This document shows, piece after piece, positions 22,265 to 28,641 of a stretch of DNA of 28,641 nucleotides. Each line of letters starts with the position of its first letter. The stretch's first letter is position 1. Under the pieces are notes generated by a model, which saw only the letters and a list, made by a program, of their open reading frames with translations, did no database searches and was not told where the DNA came from. Source of the stretch: JBBPZA01 sp038330095 (GTDB lineage: Bacteria; Actinomycetota; Thermoleophilia; Solirubrobacterales; Solirubrobacteraceae); the NCBI GenBank assembly GCA_038330095.1, contig JBBQNQ010000037.1:1-28641 (forward strand), in the 5' to 3' direction. The translations under genes and the position numbers were made by a program.

Positions 22265-22397
22265 GGAATCGGTCGAGCTCGGGCTCGCCCCGCCCGCTCT
22301 CGAAGATGACGCGCACGAGGAGTCGGAGGCCGGCGGGCTCTCCACGCCGCAAAGCCGGGGCCGCAGGCGGGGGGCGCGCAGGACGGGGCGCAAGCTG

Positions 22398-23012
22398 TTG
22401 CGCTTCGATCGCGAACTGGGTGCCCGCTGGGTCGCGGGTGCGGATGAGGCCGGGCGCGGCTGCCTCGCGGGCCCGCTCGTGGCAGCGGCGGTGCTCTTCG
22501 ACCACGAGCGCCTGACGCTTGGCCAGCGCCGCGCGCTGACGGCCCTCAACGACTCCAAGCAGCAGACCGAGGCGGCCCGCGAGGCGCTCTACCCGATCGT
22601 CCTGCGCACTGCGACTCGGGTGTCGGTCGTGTCGCGCTGCGTGCGCCGCATCGACAGCCACGGCTTGCACCGCACGAACGTCGCCGCCCTCCGCGAGGCG
22701 CTCCTGCGCGTAGCGCGACCGGGTTGCATGTGCCTGACCGACGGCTTCCCGGTTCCCCCGACGGGCTTCGAGCAGCGCGCGATCATCGACGGCGACGCGC
22801 GAAGCGCGGCGATCGCCGCTGCCTCCATCGTCGCCAAGGTCACGCGCGACCGCTACATGCGCCGCGCCGATCGCGTGCACCCGGGCTGGCAGTTCGCGGC
22901 TCACGTGGGCTACGCGACCCCCGAGCACCGAGCGGCGATCATGGCGAGGGGGGTCTCGCCACTGCACCGCCTGTCCTTCCAGTCGATCGCCTACCAGCAG
23001 CTCGAGCTCTAG
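22398..23012 (+). CDS. rnhB: Ribonuclease HII (start uncertain)
   Basis: RNase HII removes RNA from RNA-DNA hybrids and single ribonucleotides from DNA. Conserved features are GADEAGRGCLAGPLV (first Asp/Glu of the active site), NDSKQ, SVVSRC with HRTN, TDGFPVP (third acidic), and AAASIVAKVTRDRYM (fourth). The TTG at 22398 gives 204 residues, the usual family size. However, the preceding basic stretch GRRRGARRTGRK may also be coding. The only other in-frame start is GTG at 22158, inside lepB, giving 284 residues. I see no good ribosome site for either. Confidence 0.9.
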   Translation: MRFDRELGARWVAGADEAGRGCLAGPLVAAAVLFDHERLTLGQRRALTALNDSKQQTEAAREALYPIVLRTATRVSVVSRCVRRIDSHGLHRTNVAALREALLRVARPGCMCLTDGFPVPPTGFEQRAIIDGDARSAAIAAASIVAKVTRDRYMRRADRVHPGWQFAAHVGYATPEHRAAIMARGVSPLHRLSFQSIAYQQLEL

Positions 23013-23037
23013 GAGGGCGGGAGTCGTGGTCGGGGCC

Positions 23038-23073
23038 GGGCGCGGGCGCGGGCGTGGGCGTGGGCGTGGGCGT
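23038..23073 (+). repeat. GGGCGY hexamer tandem repeat, six units
   Basis: Two GGGCGC units followed by four GGGCGT units, perfectly in register. Such arrays can change copy number by slippage. It lies 26 bases after the rnhB stop. Confidence 0.9.
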
Positions 23074-23127
23074 GAAGCCGCATAACGGCATCGACGAGGG
23101 AGAGGAGGGGCTTGGGCGCGGGCGAGT

Positions 23128-23180
23128 GTGGTCAACCGCCCAGTCGAGGCCTTCAGGGAGCCGAACGGGCGGTTGACCAC
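23128..23180. repeat. Perfect 14-bp inverted repeat (possible bidirectional terminator)
   Basis: GTGGTCAACCGCCC at 23128-23141 and GGGCGGTTGACCAC at 23167-23180 are exact reverse complements with a 25-base spacer. An 11-base copy of the arm, CGGTTGACCAC, recurs at 23229-23239. The position between converging genes fits termination, but the repeated motif could also be a protein site. Confidence 0.75.
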
Positions 23181-23352
23181 CTCATGCAGGACATGAGTGG
23201 CCTCAGCAACGTCGAGTCCCCGAGAGGTCGGTTGACCACATGCCCTTCCCTTCGTCGCCGCCGTCGTCCCACCCCGGCGCGCGATCACCCGAAGTCCGCG
23301 CCGCGCTTCGGCACCGCCGCGCCGCGTGCGTACCCGCGGCGCGCCGCCGCGC

Positions 23353-23775
23353 TCAAAACGCCGCCTCGAGGTGCTCGAGGGCGAGCATCCGGCCTGTGGC
23401 GTCGATGGTGACGCCGATGGCGTCGAACCGCAGGTCGGCGGCGTACGGGCGGCCCCGGCGATCTGTCAGCCAGGTCGCGCCCATCTTGCGCACCTGGGCG
23501 CGCTTGGGTTCCCCGAGGTTGTCCCACGGGCTCGCACCGCGCGCCGAACGGCGTGTCTTGACCTCGCAGAACACCAGCGTGGAGCCGTCGAAGGCGACGA
23601 GGTCGAGCTCGCCGTAGCGGGTGCGGTAGTTGCGGTCGAGTACCTCGAAGCCCAGGCGCTCGAGGTGCGCGGCGGCCAGCTGCTCGCCCACGCGGCCCAG
23701 GTGGTGGCGAGGATCGGTCCGTTCGCCGTGCCTGCCGCCGTGCCCTCGCGCGTCTGCCTGCGTTTCGCTCGTCAC
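23353..23775 (-). CDS. yraN: YraN/UPF0102 family nuclease-fold protein
   Basis: A 140-residue protein of the YraN (UPF0102) family with a PD-(D/E)XK nuclease-like fold: GRVGEQLAAAHLERLGFEVLDRNYR, then RYGELDLVAFDG (Glu56, Asp58) and FCEVKTRRS (Glu71, Lys73). It is often encoded beside rnhB, comM and dprA; its precise function is unsettled. The start is GTG at 23775, seven bases after a TACGGT element on the minus strand; an ATG at 23832 would add 19 unmatched residues. The first 25 residues are a His/Arg-rich extension. Confidence 0.92.
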   Translation of the reverse strand: MTSETQADARGHGGRHGERTDPRHHLGRVGEQLAAAHLERLGFEVLDRNYRTRYGELDLVAFDGSTLVFCEVKTRRSARGASPWDNLGEPKRAQVRKMGATWLTDRRGRPYAADLRFDAIGVTIDATGRMLALEHLEAAF

Positions 23776-23782
23776 GCCGGCG

Positions 23783-23788
23783 ACCGTA
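23783..23788 (-). promoter_or_regulatory. Candidate -10 element for yraN
   Basis: TACGGT on the minus strand ends seven bases before the GTG at 23775. Confidence 0.5.
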
Positions 23789-23820
23789 CGGCCGGAGGCG
23801 CGCCTGATAGACCGATGCCG

Positions 23821-23834
23821 CAGTGTTGTCACTG
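23821..23834. promoter_or_regulatory. Palindrome between yraN and comM
   Basis: CAGTG TTGT CACTG is an inverted repeat with five-base arms, central to the divergent 124-base gap. It may be an operator; no regulator is known. Confidence 0.35.
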
Positions 23835-23840
23835 TTTCGT

Positions 23841-23875
23841 CGCTGAGCCGTGACGATCGCGCGCTGAGGCGTCAC
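23841..23875. promoter_or_regulatory. Direct repeat at 21-bp spacing upstream of comM
   Basis: CGCTGAGCCGTGAC (23841-23854) and CGCTGAGGCGTCAC (23862-23875) match at 12 of 14 bases, with starts 21 bases apart (two helix turns). GTGACG and CGTCAC inside them also form an inverted pair. The second copy ends 11 bases before the comM -10 element, so a bound protein would sit on the promoter. Confidence 0.45.
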
Positions 23876-23886
23876 CGGCGGCCGCC

Positions 23887-23892
23887 TAGCGT
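23887..23892 (+). promoter_or_regulatory. Candidate -10 element for comM
   Basis: TAGCGT ends seven bases before the comM ATG, the layout of a leaderless start. Confidence 0.5.
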
Positions 23893-23899
23893 GTCGCTC

Positions 23900-25432
23900 A
23901 TGCTGACCCACGTCGCCACCTTCGCCATCTACGGGCTCGAGCCGCGGCGCGTCTGGGTCGAGGTCGACATCCGCCCGGGTCTGCCGAGCTTCGCCGTGGT
24001 CGGCCTGGCCGACAAGGCGGTGCGCGAGGCCCGCGAGCGGGTACGTGCCGCGCTGCTGAACTCCGGGTTCGAGTTCCCGATGCGGCGGATCACCGCGAAT
24101 CTTGCGCCCGCCTACCTGCGCAAGGCGGGTCCGAGCTACGACCTCGGGCTGGCCATAGGAATCCTCGCCGCCAGCGGCCAGCTCGAGGCCGAGCCGCTCG
24201 AGCGCTTCGCGGTCTTCGGCGAGCTCGGCCTCGGAGGCGAGCTGCGCCCGTGCCGCGGCGTGTTGGCGGTCGCCGAGGGCGCGCGCGCGATTGGCCCTTC
24301 GGGCCTGCTGGTAGCGCGTGCTCAGGCCGCGGAGGCGGCGCTGGTCGAGGGCGTGACGGTCGCGGGCGTCGAGAACCTGCGCGAGGCGGTCGAGGTGCTC
24401 GGCGGCGAGCGTCAAGCACCGCCACCGATGCCCGGGAGCGGCTTGGCCGCGGTGGACCCCCGCGCGCAGGCAGCCGATCTCGTGGACGTTCGCGGGCATC
24501 CCGCTCCCCGCCGGGCGCTCGAGGTGACCGCGGCAGGCGGCCACAACCTGCTCATGGAGGGCCCTCCCGGAACGGGCAAGACAATGCTCGCGCGCCGTCT
24601 TCCTTCGATCCTTCCGCCGCTCACCGTGCACGAGGCGATCGAGGTGACGCGGATCCGGAGCGTCGCCGGCCTGCACGGCGGCGGTGGGCTGATCCGCGAG
24701 CGGCCCTTCCGCGCGCCCCACCACACCATCTCGCCCTCCGGCCTGGTCGGCGGAGGATCGCTTCCCGTCCCGGGCGAGGCCACCCTTGCGCACCTCGGCG
24801 TCCTGTTCCTCGACGAGCTCTCGGAGTTCCCGCGCCCGAGCCTCGAGGCGTTGCGTCAACCCCTGGAGGACGGGCACGTGACCGTGGTCCGCGGGCAGCA
24901 CGCCTCGGTGTTTCCGACCAGCGTGATGCTGGTCGCCTCGACCAATCCGTGCCCGTGCGGCTTCGCGGGAGCGGGCGACGAACGCTGCCGCTGCAGCGAG
25001 GGGGAGATCACGCGGCACCGACGACGGCTCAGCGGGCCCCTGCTCGACCGCATCGACCTGCTCGTCGACGTTCAGCGCCCCACCGCGACCGAGCTCGCCG
25101 GCCCGGCCCACGAGGACTCCGTGACCGTGCGCGCTCGGGTGGTCGCCGCACGCGAGCGACAGAGCACCCGACTCGCTGCCACGGGCGCGGCGTGCAATGG
25201 CCAGCTCGATGCCGGCCAGGTGCGTGCCACGGTGCACGCCGAGCCCGCGGCGCGGCGGGCCCTGCTCGAGGCCTACGACCGCGGCCGGCTGAGCGCGCGG
25301 GGTCACCACCGGGTTCTGCGCGTCGCCCAGACCGTCGCCGATCTGGACGCGGCCGACCTCGTCTCGCGCCGCCATGTCCTCACCGCCCTGAGCATGCGCG
25401 GCCACGACGGTTCGGAGGCGCTCGCCGCATGA
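23900..25432 (+). CDS. comM: ComM/YifB family magnesium-chelatase-like AAA+ ATPase
   Basis: A 510-residue protein. Residues 1-170 are the Lon-like ChlI N-terminal domain (VEVDIRPGLPSFAVVGLAD). The AAA+ core has Walker A GPPGTGKT (221-228) and Walker B VLFLDE (301-306), with FRAPHHTISPSGLVGGG between. After NPCPCG and the CRC pair, a possible metal site, comes the C-terminal helical lid. Homologues act as a branch-migration helicase that widens donor DNA integration in natural transformation. The stop overlaps dprA (ATGA), supporting a shared role in processing single-stranded DNA. No uptake pilus genes are in view. Confidence 0.94.
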   Translation: MLTHVATFAIYGLEPRRVWVEVDIRPGLPSFAVVGLADKAVREARERVRAALLNSGFEFPMRRITANLAPAYLRKAGPSYDLGLAIGILAASGQLEAEPLERFAVFGELGLGGELRPCRGVLAVAEGARAIGPSGLLVARAQAAEAALVEGVTVAGVENLREAVEVLGGERQAPPPMPGSGLAAVDPRAQAADLVDVRGHPAPRRALEVTAAGGHNLLMEGPPGTGKTMLARRLPSILPPLTVHEAIEVTRIRSVAGLHGGGGLIRERPFRAPHHTISPSGLVGGGSLPVPGEATLAHLGVLFLDELSEFPRPSLEALRQPLEDGHVTVVRGQHASVFPTSVMLVASTNPCPCGFAGAGDERCRCSEGEITRHRRRLSGPLLDRIDLLVDVQRPTATELAGPAHEDSVTVRARVVAARERQSTRLAATGAACNGQLDAGQVRATVHAEPAARRALLEAYDRGRLSARGHHRVLRVAQTVADLDAADLVSRRHVLTALSMRGHDGSEALAA

Positions 25433-26517
25433 GCTCCGCGGCCGCATGCGACGGTTGCCTTCGGCGAGCGCACCTGCTGGCCGTTCTCTCGCCGTTCATC
25501 GACCGCATCCGGGAGCGCTACGGCCGGCCCGACGAGCTGCTCGCTCTCGACGATGACGACCTGGTCGCCGGTCTGACGGGCGGGCACCGGGCCGGCGTCG
25601 AGGACGTCCTAGGCGGGTTCGAGGTCGGACGGCTGCGCGAGGCGGTCGCCGACGCCGGTCAGGTGACGATCTGCCGGCACGACGACGGCTACCCCGAGCC
25701 GCTGGGGCACCTCGCCGGGCCGCCGGCCGTACTGTTCGGCCTCGGACCTCGCTGGGAGCTGCTCGATGGGGCGGTGGTCGCCGTGGTGGGAGCTCGGCGG
25801 GCCTCCTCCTACGGCCTGGAGGTCGCGAGGGCGCTGGGCCGAGGTCTCTCGGCCGCGGGAGTCACGGTTGTGAGCGGGATGGCCATGGGGGTCGACGCGT
25901 CGGCACACGCGGGCGCGGTCGAGGCCGGCGGCCGGACGGTCGCGGTCCTTGGCTGCGGAGCGGACGTTGCGTATCCGGCGAGTCGTCGGCGGCTGCACGC
26001 CCAGCTCACGCGAGAGGCGCTGGTGCTCTCCGAGCTGCCGCCGGGTTTCACAGCGCGGCGCTGGTGCTTCCCCGTCCGCAACCGGATCATCGCGGCGCTC
26101 GCGTCCGTGGTCGTGGTGGTCGAGGGGGGTGAGCGCTCGGGCTCGCTCATCACCGCCCGCCTGGCGCGCGAGCTGGGCCGCGAGGTGGGCGCGGTGCCCG
26201 GGCGGATCACGTCGCCCGTGGCGGCGGGCCCGAACGCGCTGCTGTTCGACGGCGCCCACCCGGTCCGCGGCGCCCAGGACGTACTCGACCTGGTGTTCGG
26301 CGCGGGCGCGATGCGGGCGCCTCCGGCCCGGGATCGCGCCGACCTCGAGCCCTCGCTGCGGCGCGTCCTGGAGGGTGTCGCCGCGGGCGCCGACACCCTC
26401 AACGCGCTGGTGGGGGCCGGTCACGACCTCGGCGAGGCGATGGCGGCGCTCGGCGACCTCGAGCTCCGCGGCTTCCTCGCCCGCGGTGCCGGAGGGGTTT
26501 ATGCACTTGCTGCGTGA
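25429..26517 (+). CDS. dprA: DNA processing protein DprA
   Basis: A 362-residue protein that protects incoming single-stranded DNA and loads RecA. The N-terminal helical region (about 1-95) has helix-hairpin-helix-like character. The Rossmann core has VAVVGARRASSYG, VVSGMAMGVDASAHAGA, VLGCGADVAYP, FPVRNRIIAALA, VVEGGERSGSLITA and AVPGRITSPVAAGPNALL. A C-terminal winged-helix segment (about 300-362) ends the protein. All core motifs are present. Translation is coupled to comM. DprA is also present in many bacteria not known to take up DNA, so competence is possible, not proven. Confidence 0.95.
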   Translation: MSSAAACDGCLRRAHLLAVLSPFIDRIRERYGRPDELLALDDDDLVAGLTGGHRAGVEDVLGGFEVGRLREAVADAGQVTICRHDDGYPEPLGHLAGPPAVLFGLGPRWELLDGAVVAVVGARRASSYGLEVARALGRGLSAAGVTVVSGMAMGVDASAHAGAVEAGGRTVAVLGCGADVAYPASRRRLHAQLTREALVLSELPPGFTARRWCFPVRNRIIAALASVVVVVEGGERSGSLITARLARELGREVGAVPGRITSPVAAGPNALLFDGAHPVRGAQDVLDLVFGAGAMRAPPARDRADLEPSLRRVLEGVAAGADTLNALVGAGHDLGEAMAALGDLELRGFLARGAGGVYALAA

Positions 26518-26577
26518 CAACCTCGCGGGCGCAACGGGTCGGCCCTCCCCGGGGGAAGCGCGGTGACGGCACGGCAC

Positions 26578-26583
26578 TACCCT
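26578..26583 (+). promoter_or_regulatory. Candidate -10 element for thiD
   Basis: TACCCT ends seven bases before the thiD GTG in the 73-base dprA-thiD gap. Confidence 0.5.
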
Positions 26584-26590
26584 CGATGCG

Positions 26591-27409
26591 GTGTCCGTCC
26601 CCCGCGTGCTCACCATCGCCGGCTCGGACTCCGGCGGCGGTGCAGGGATCCAGGCCGACCTGAAGGCGATCGCCGCGTGCGGGGGACACGGGATGACGGC
26701 GATCACCGCGCTCACCGCGCAGAACACCATCGTGGTGACCGCGGTGCACCCGGTGCCGCCCGACTTCATCGTCGAGCAGGTGCGCGCGGTAGCTCAGGAC
26801 ATCGGTGTCGATGCCGTGAAAACCGGGATGCTCGGGGACGCGAGCGTGGTCGCTGCGGTCGCCCGGGCGCTCGACCTGCTGGAGCCCGGCATCCCGCTGG
26901 TCGTCGACCCGGTGATGGTCGCGGAGTCCGGCGCGTCGCTGCTGGCGCCGGACGCGCGATCCGCGTTGGTCGAGCTGCTGCTGCCACGGGCGACCGTGGT
27001 CACGCCCAACCTGGCCGAGGCGGCGGCGCTGGCCGGGGAAGCGGGGGACGCAACGGACCCGGAGACCCTCGCGCGCGCCGTCCACGCCCTCGGCCCGCAC
27101 GCGGTCGTCGTCACGGGTGGGCACCGCGAGGCGGCCGAGGACCTCTTCTTCGACGGCCGGCGGCTCGTGGCGATCCCGGGGGAGCGTCATCCCGACGGCG
27201 CCGCTCACGGCTCCGGTTGCACGCACGCCTCGGCGCTCGCGACCCTCCTGGCCCGTGGAGTCGACCCGCTCGAAGCCGCCCGCGGCGCCCGGACCGTCGC
27301 CGGGGAGGCCGTGCGGACCGGCTTGCGCGAGCTCGGCGAGGGGGCCGGGCCCGTCGACGTCCTGGACGTGGGGGCGCGCGACGGCGCGACAGTGCGCCAA
27401 GCGGGATGA
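26591..27409 (+). CDS. thiD: Hydroxymethylpyrimidine/phosphomethylpyrimidine kinase ThiD
   Basis: A 272-residue ribokinase-fold enzyme of thiamin synthesis that phosphorylates HMP and HMP-P. It has the N-terminal LTIAGSDSGGGAGIQADLK, GMTAITALTAQNT, VDPVMVAESGASLL, VTPNLAEAAALAG and the anion hole/catalytic HGSGCTHASALAT. Length is normal. GTG at 26591 is used because the family begins there and TACCCT lies just upstream; an earlier in-frame start would not match. No thiamin riboswitch is visible in the short gap, and other thi genes are not nearby. Confidence 0.95.
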   Translation: MSVPRVLTIAGSDSGGGAGIQADLKAIAACGGHGMTAITALTAQNTIVVTAVHPVPPDFIVEQVRAVAQDIGVDAVKTGMLGDASVVAAVARALDLLEPGIPLVVDPVMVAESGASLLAPDARSALVELLLPRATVVTPNLAEAAALAGEAGDATDPETLARAVHALGPHAVVVTGGHREAAEDLFFDGRRLVAIPGERHPDGAAHGSGCTHASALATLLARGVDPLEAARGARTVAGEAVRTGLRELGEGAGPVDVLDVGARDGATVRQAG

Positions 27410-27437
27410 CGCTGCCGGCGCCGGTCGCGCGGCGTGC

Positions 27438-27443
27438 CATAAT
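27438..27443 (+). promoter_or_regulatory. Candidate -10 element for the 27451 gene
   Basis: CATAAT, unusually A/T-rich for this DNA, ends seven bases before the GTG at 27451. Confidence 0.5.
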
Positions 27444-27450
27444 CGCGCAG

Positions 27451-27705
27451 GTGAGGTTCCTACGCATGAAGCCCGGGCACGGGGAGGTGCTCCTGGCGGA
27501 GGGCGATGTCGAGATTCCCGAGCACGAGCGCGAGCTCGTCGAGGAGTTCCGCCGCCAGCTCGACCAGGGGATGTGGGCTGCCGTGCCCACCGACGGCCCC
27601 ACCGGCCGCCGCGAGGCCCAGATCGCGAAGAGCTTCCAGGACGTCCCACGGGACGCGGACCGGGTCATCTTCGTCCCCCGCGCCGCCGGGGGCCAGGACC
27701 GCTAG
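27451..27705 (+). CDS. Small protein of unknown function (84 residues)
   Basis: I do not recognise this family. The sequence is soluble and charged, with a helix-like middle (EHERELVEEFRRQLDQGMWAA) and a closing strand-turn DADRVIFVPRAAGG. No cysteines, membrane segment or signal peptide are present. GTG at 27451 is chosen because CATAAT lies seven bases upstream; a frame open to 26563 overlaps thiD in another frame and is not credible. Codon use and GC at third positions look like the neighbours. It ends six bases before the next unknown gene, with which it is probably co-expressed. Confidence 0.7.
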   Translation: MRFLRMKPGHGEVLLAEGDVEIPEHERELVEEFRRQLDQGMWAAVPTDGPTGRREAQIAKSFQDVPRDADRVIFVPRAAGGQDR

Positions 27706-27711
27706 CCCGCC

Positions 27712-28347
27712 GTGATCCTCGCTCTCAGCGCCACCGCGATAGTCGTCGTGGCGCTGCTGTGGGAGATCCTCGTGCCGCGCCTGGAGGAAGCGCTCGAGCG
27801 CCGCAAGGCCCGCCGGGCGATCGTCCCGGCGCCCATCGGCGGCTATGACCCCGGTCGCGAGCGCCGCGCCGAGCAGCGCGCTCGCGAGCTGCTGCGCTCC
27901 TGCGTGAACCGGGAGGAGTGGGCGATGTACCGCGACCTCGGCTTCATCCGGGTCTGGGGCGCCCAGGCCATGCTGCCCGACACGAAGGTAGGGGCCGCCG
28001 CCGGCGCGGTCGCCGCGGGCGGAGCGCCCTACGCCTACCTGCTCTATCCCCACAAGCCGGTCGTGGCCTTCCTGCCCCAGACCGGCCGCCTGCTGAGCGA
28101 GTACTGCGTCGAGTTCCCCGACGAGACGCGCCCCTACGGCAGCGCGCTGCTGCCCGAGTCCGACGACGTCCTGGCCAAATGGATGGCGCTGACCGGAGAC
28201 GAGCGCCGCCTGGTCGCCAGCGCCAACATGCACCTTCCGGGCCGTCAGATCGATCCCAAGCAGGTTCGCCGGGATCTCTGGCGCCTGGGCGAGTGGGAGC
28301 GCGCCCGCGCCCGACGTCAGGCGGGCAGTACAGTTCCCGCCCCGTGA
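27712..28347 (+). CDS. Membrane-anchored protein of unknown function (211 residues)
   Basis: The first 17 residues are a membrane helix (LALSATAIVVVALLW), followed by a basic helical stretch (about 22-55) and a mixed domain with EEWAMYRDLGFIRVWG, PYAYLLYPHKPVVAFLPQTG and SEYCVEF. The C-terminal 60 residues are helical and charged. I cannot name a family. The topology would place the domain in the cytoplasm, tethered to the membrane, if the short N-terminus faces out. The start is GTG at 27712, six bases after the preceding gene, and no ribosome site is seen. Its stop overlaps the ilvD start (GTGA), so it is coupled to ilvD. Confidence 0.78.
   Translation: MILALSATAIVVVALLWEILVPRLEEALERRKARRAIVPAPIGGYDPGRERRAEQRARELLRSCVNREEWAMYRDLGFIRVWGAQAMLPDTKVGAAAGAVAAGGAPYAYLLYPHKPVVAFLPQTGRLLSEYCVEFPDETRPYGSALLPESDDVLAKWMALTGDERRLVASANMHLPGRQIDPKQVRRDLWRLGEWERARARRQAGSTVPAP
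28329..28334 (+). promoter_or_regulatory. Candidate -10 element for ilvD
   Basis: TACAGT lies within the end of the previous gene, nine bases before the ilvD GTG. Confidence 0.35.
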
Positions 28348-28641
28348 CCAGCTCCGACGGCACCCTCGACCCCAAGCACCGCAGCCGCCAGCTCACGGAG
28401 GGTCCGGAGCGCGCGCCCGCCCGCGCGTACCTCAAGGGCATCGGGTTCGACGACGAGGCGCTGGCCAAGCCGATCATCGGCGTGGCGTCGACCTGGATCG
28501 AGACGATGCCCTGCAACTTCGGGTTGCGCGCGCTGGCCGCGAAGGTCAAGGAGGGCATCCGCGAGGCGGGCGGAACGCCGATGGAGCTCAACACGATCGC
28601 GATCTCCGACGGGATCACCATGGGAACGGCGGGGATGAAGA
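28344..28641 (+). CDS. ilvD: Dihydroxy-acid dehydratase IlvD, N-terminal part (runs off the window)
   Basis: The first 99 residues of an iron-sulfur dehydratase of branched-chain amino acid synthesis (valine, leucine, isoleucine). Features seen: LTEGPERAPARAYLKGIGF, GVASTWIETMPCNFGLR with Cys57 as the first cluster ligand, and AISDGITMGTAGMK. The remaining ligands and catalytic residues lie beyond the window. GTG at 28344 overlaps the stop of the upstream gene. Confidence 0.95.
   Translation, partial: MTSSDGTLDPKHRSRQLTEGPERAPARAYLKGIGFDDEALAKPIIGVASTWIETMPCNFGLRALAAKVKEGIREAGGTPMELNTIAISDGITMGTAGMK

Larger units (their letters stand above)
23013..23352. other. Convergent gap of 340 bases with several repeats, no gene
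   Basis: It lies between the ends of rnhB (plus) and yraN (minus). I see no protein. It contains a six-unit hexamer repeat, a perfect 14-bp inverted repeat, a third copy of the same motif, and a small CTCATG/CATGAG inverted repeat (23181-23197). The inverted repeats are placed where a two-way terminator would be expected. Confidence 0.75.

Noticed and set aside
23038..23239. Possible CRISPR array
   Set aside because: Units are six bases without spacers, and the three longer motif copies are irregularly spaced and in both orientations; no cas genes are present.
26518..26590. Thiamin (TPP) riboswitch before thiD
   Set aside because: The gap is only 73 bases, lacks the conserved CUGAGA-type core, and the candidate promoter is seven bases from the start.
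1..28641. Transfer RNAs, ribosomal RNAs, insertion sequences, phage genes or a replication origin
   Set aside because: I found no tRNA-like cloverleaf, rRNA segment, transposase or integrase protein, or DnaA-box cluster; the only mobile-type trace is the DUF559 remnant.

Overview
The window is very GC-rich (roughly three quarters G+C by eye), tightly packed bacterial DNA. The gene order is plsX-acpP-rnc-smc-ftsY, then ffh-rpsP-khpA-rimM-trmD-rplS-lepB-rnhB, then yraN-comM-dprA. With a four-cysteine L32, many GTG starts and GTGA/ATGA overlaps, this points to a high-GC actinobacterium. My best guess is the Thermoleophilia/Solirubrobacterales branch, inferred from gene order and protein style rather than from a marker search.

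Region 1 (1-8391) is an envelope/signalling neighbourhood. It holds the tail of an OmpR-type response regulator and its sensor kinase. Opposite them lie a small membrane protein and a cytochrome b-molybdopterin oxidoreductase fusion. Next comes a forward trio (GT2 glycosyltransferase, DUF2064 protein, SAM methyltransferase). A reverse trio follows: an SDR sugar epimerase with a zinc-ribbon-like insert, a sugar-dehydrogenase-like beta-propeller lipoprotein and a GT-C membrane glycosyltransferase. Together they look like a glycoconjugate pathway of unknown product.

Region 2 (8490-17126) is housekeeping: DUF177/YceD, L32, PlsX, ACP, RNase III, SMC, FtsY, then an NfeD/SPFH membrane-microdomain pair. 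RNase III is odd in two ways. It lacks two of the four usual metal ligands, and it has no ordinary start codon ahead of its conserved N-terminal helix.

Region 3 (17127-17812) is non-coding debris: a decayed, internally deleted DUF559-type endonuclease gene between two related palindromic repeats.

Region 4 (17813-23012) is the SRP/ribosome operon: Ffh, S16, KhpA, RimM, TrmD, L19 (with a long acidic tail), signal peptidase I and RNase HII. Region 5 (23013-23352) is a repeat-filled convergent gap. Region 6 (23353-26517) holds YraN and, divergently, ComM and DprA, which handle incoming or damaged DNA. Region 7 (26591-28641) holds ThiD, two unrecognised genes and the start of IlvD.

Two kinds of gene start recur. 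Inside operons, genes are joined by GTGA, ATGA or TGATG overlaps. Genes that appear to begin transcription units usually have no Shine-Dalgarno sequence but carry a TANNNT hexamer 6-11 nt before the start codon, the layout expected for leaderless or near-leaderless mRNAs. The perfect AGGAGG before the SPFH gene is a clear exception.
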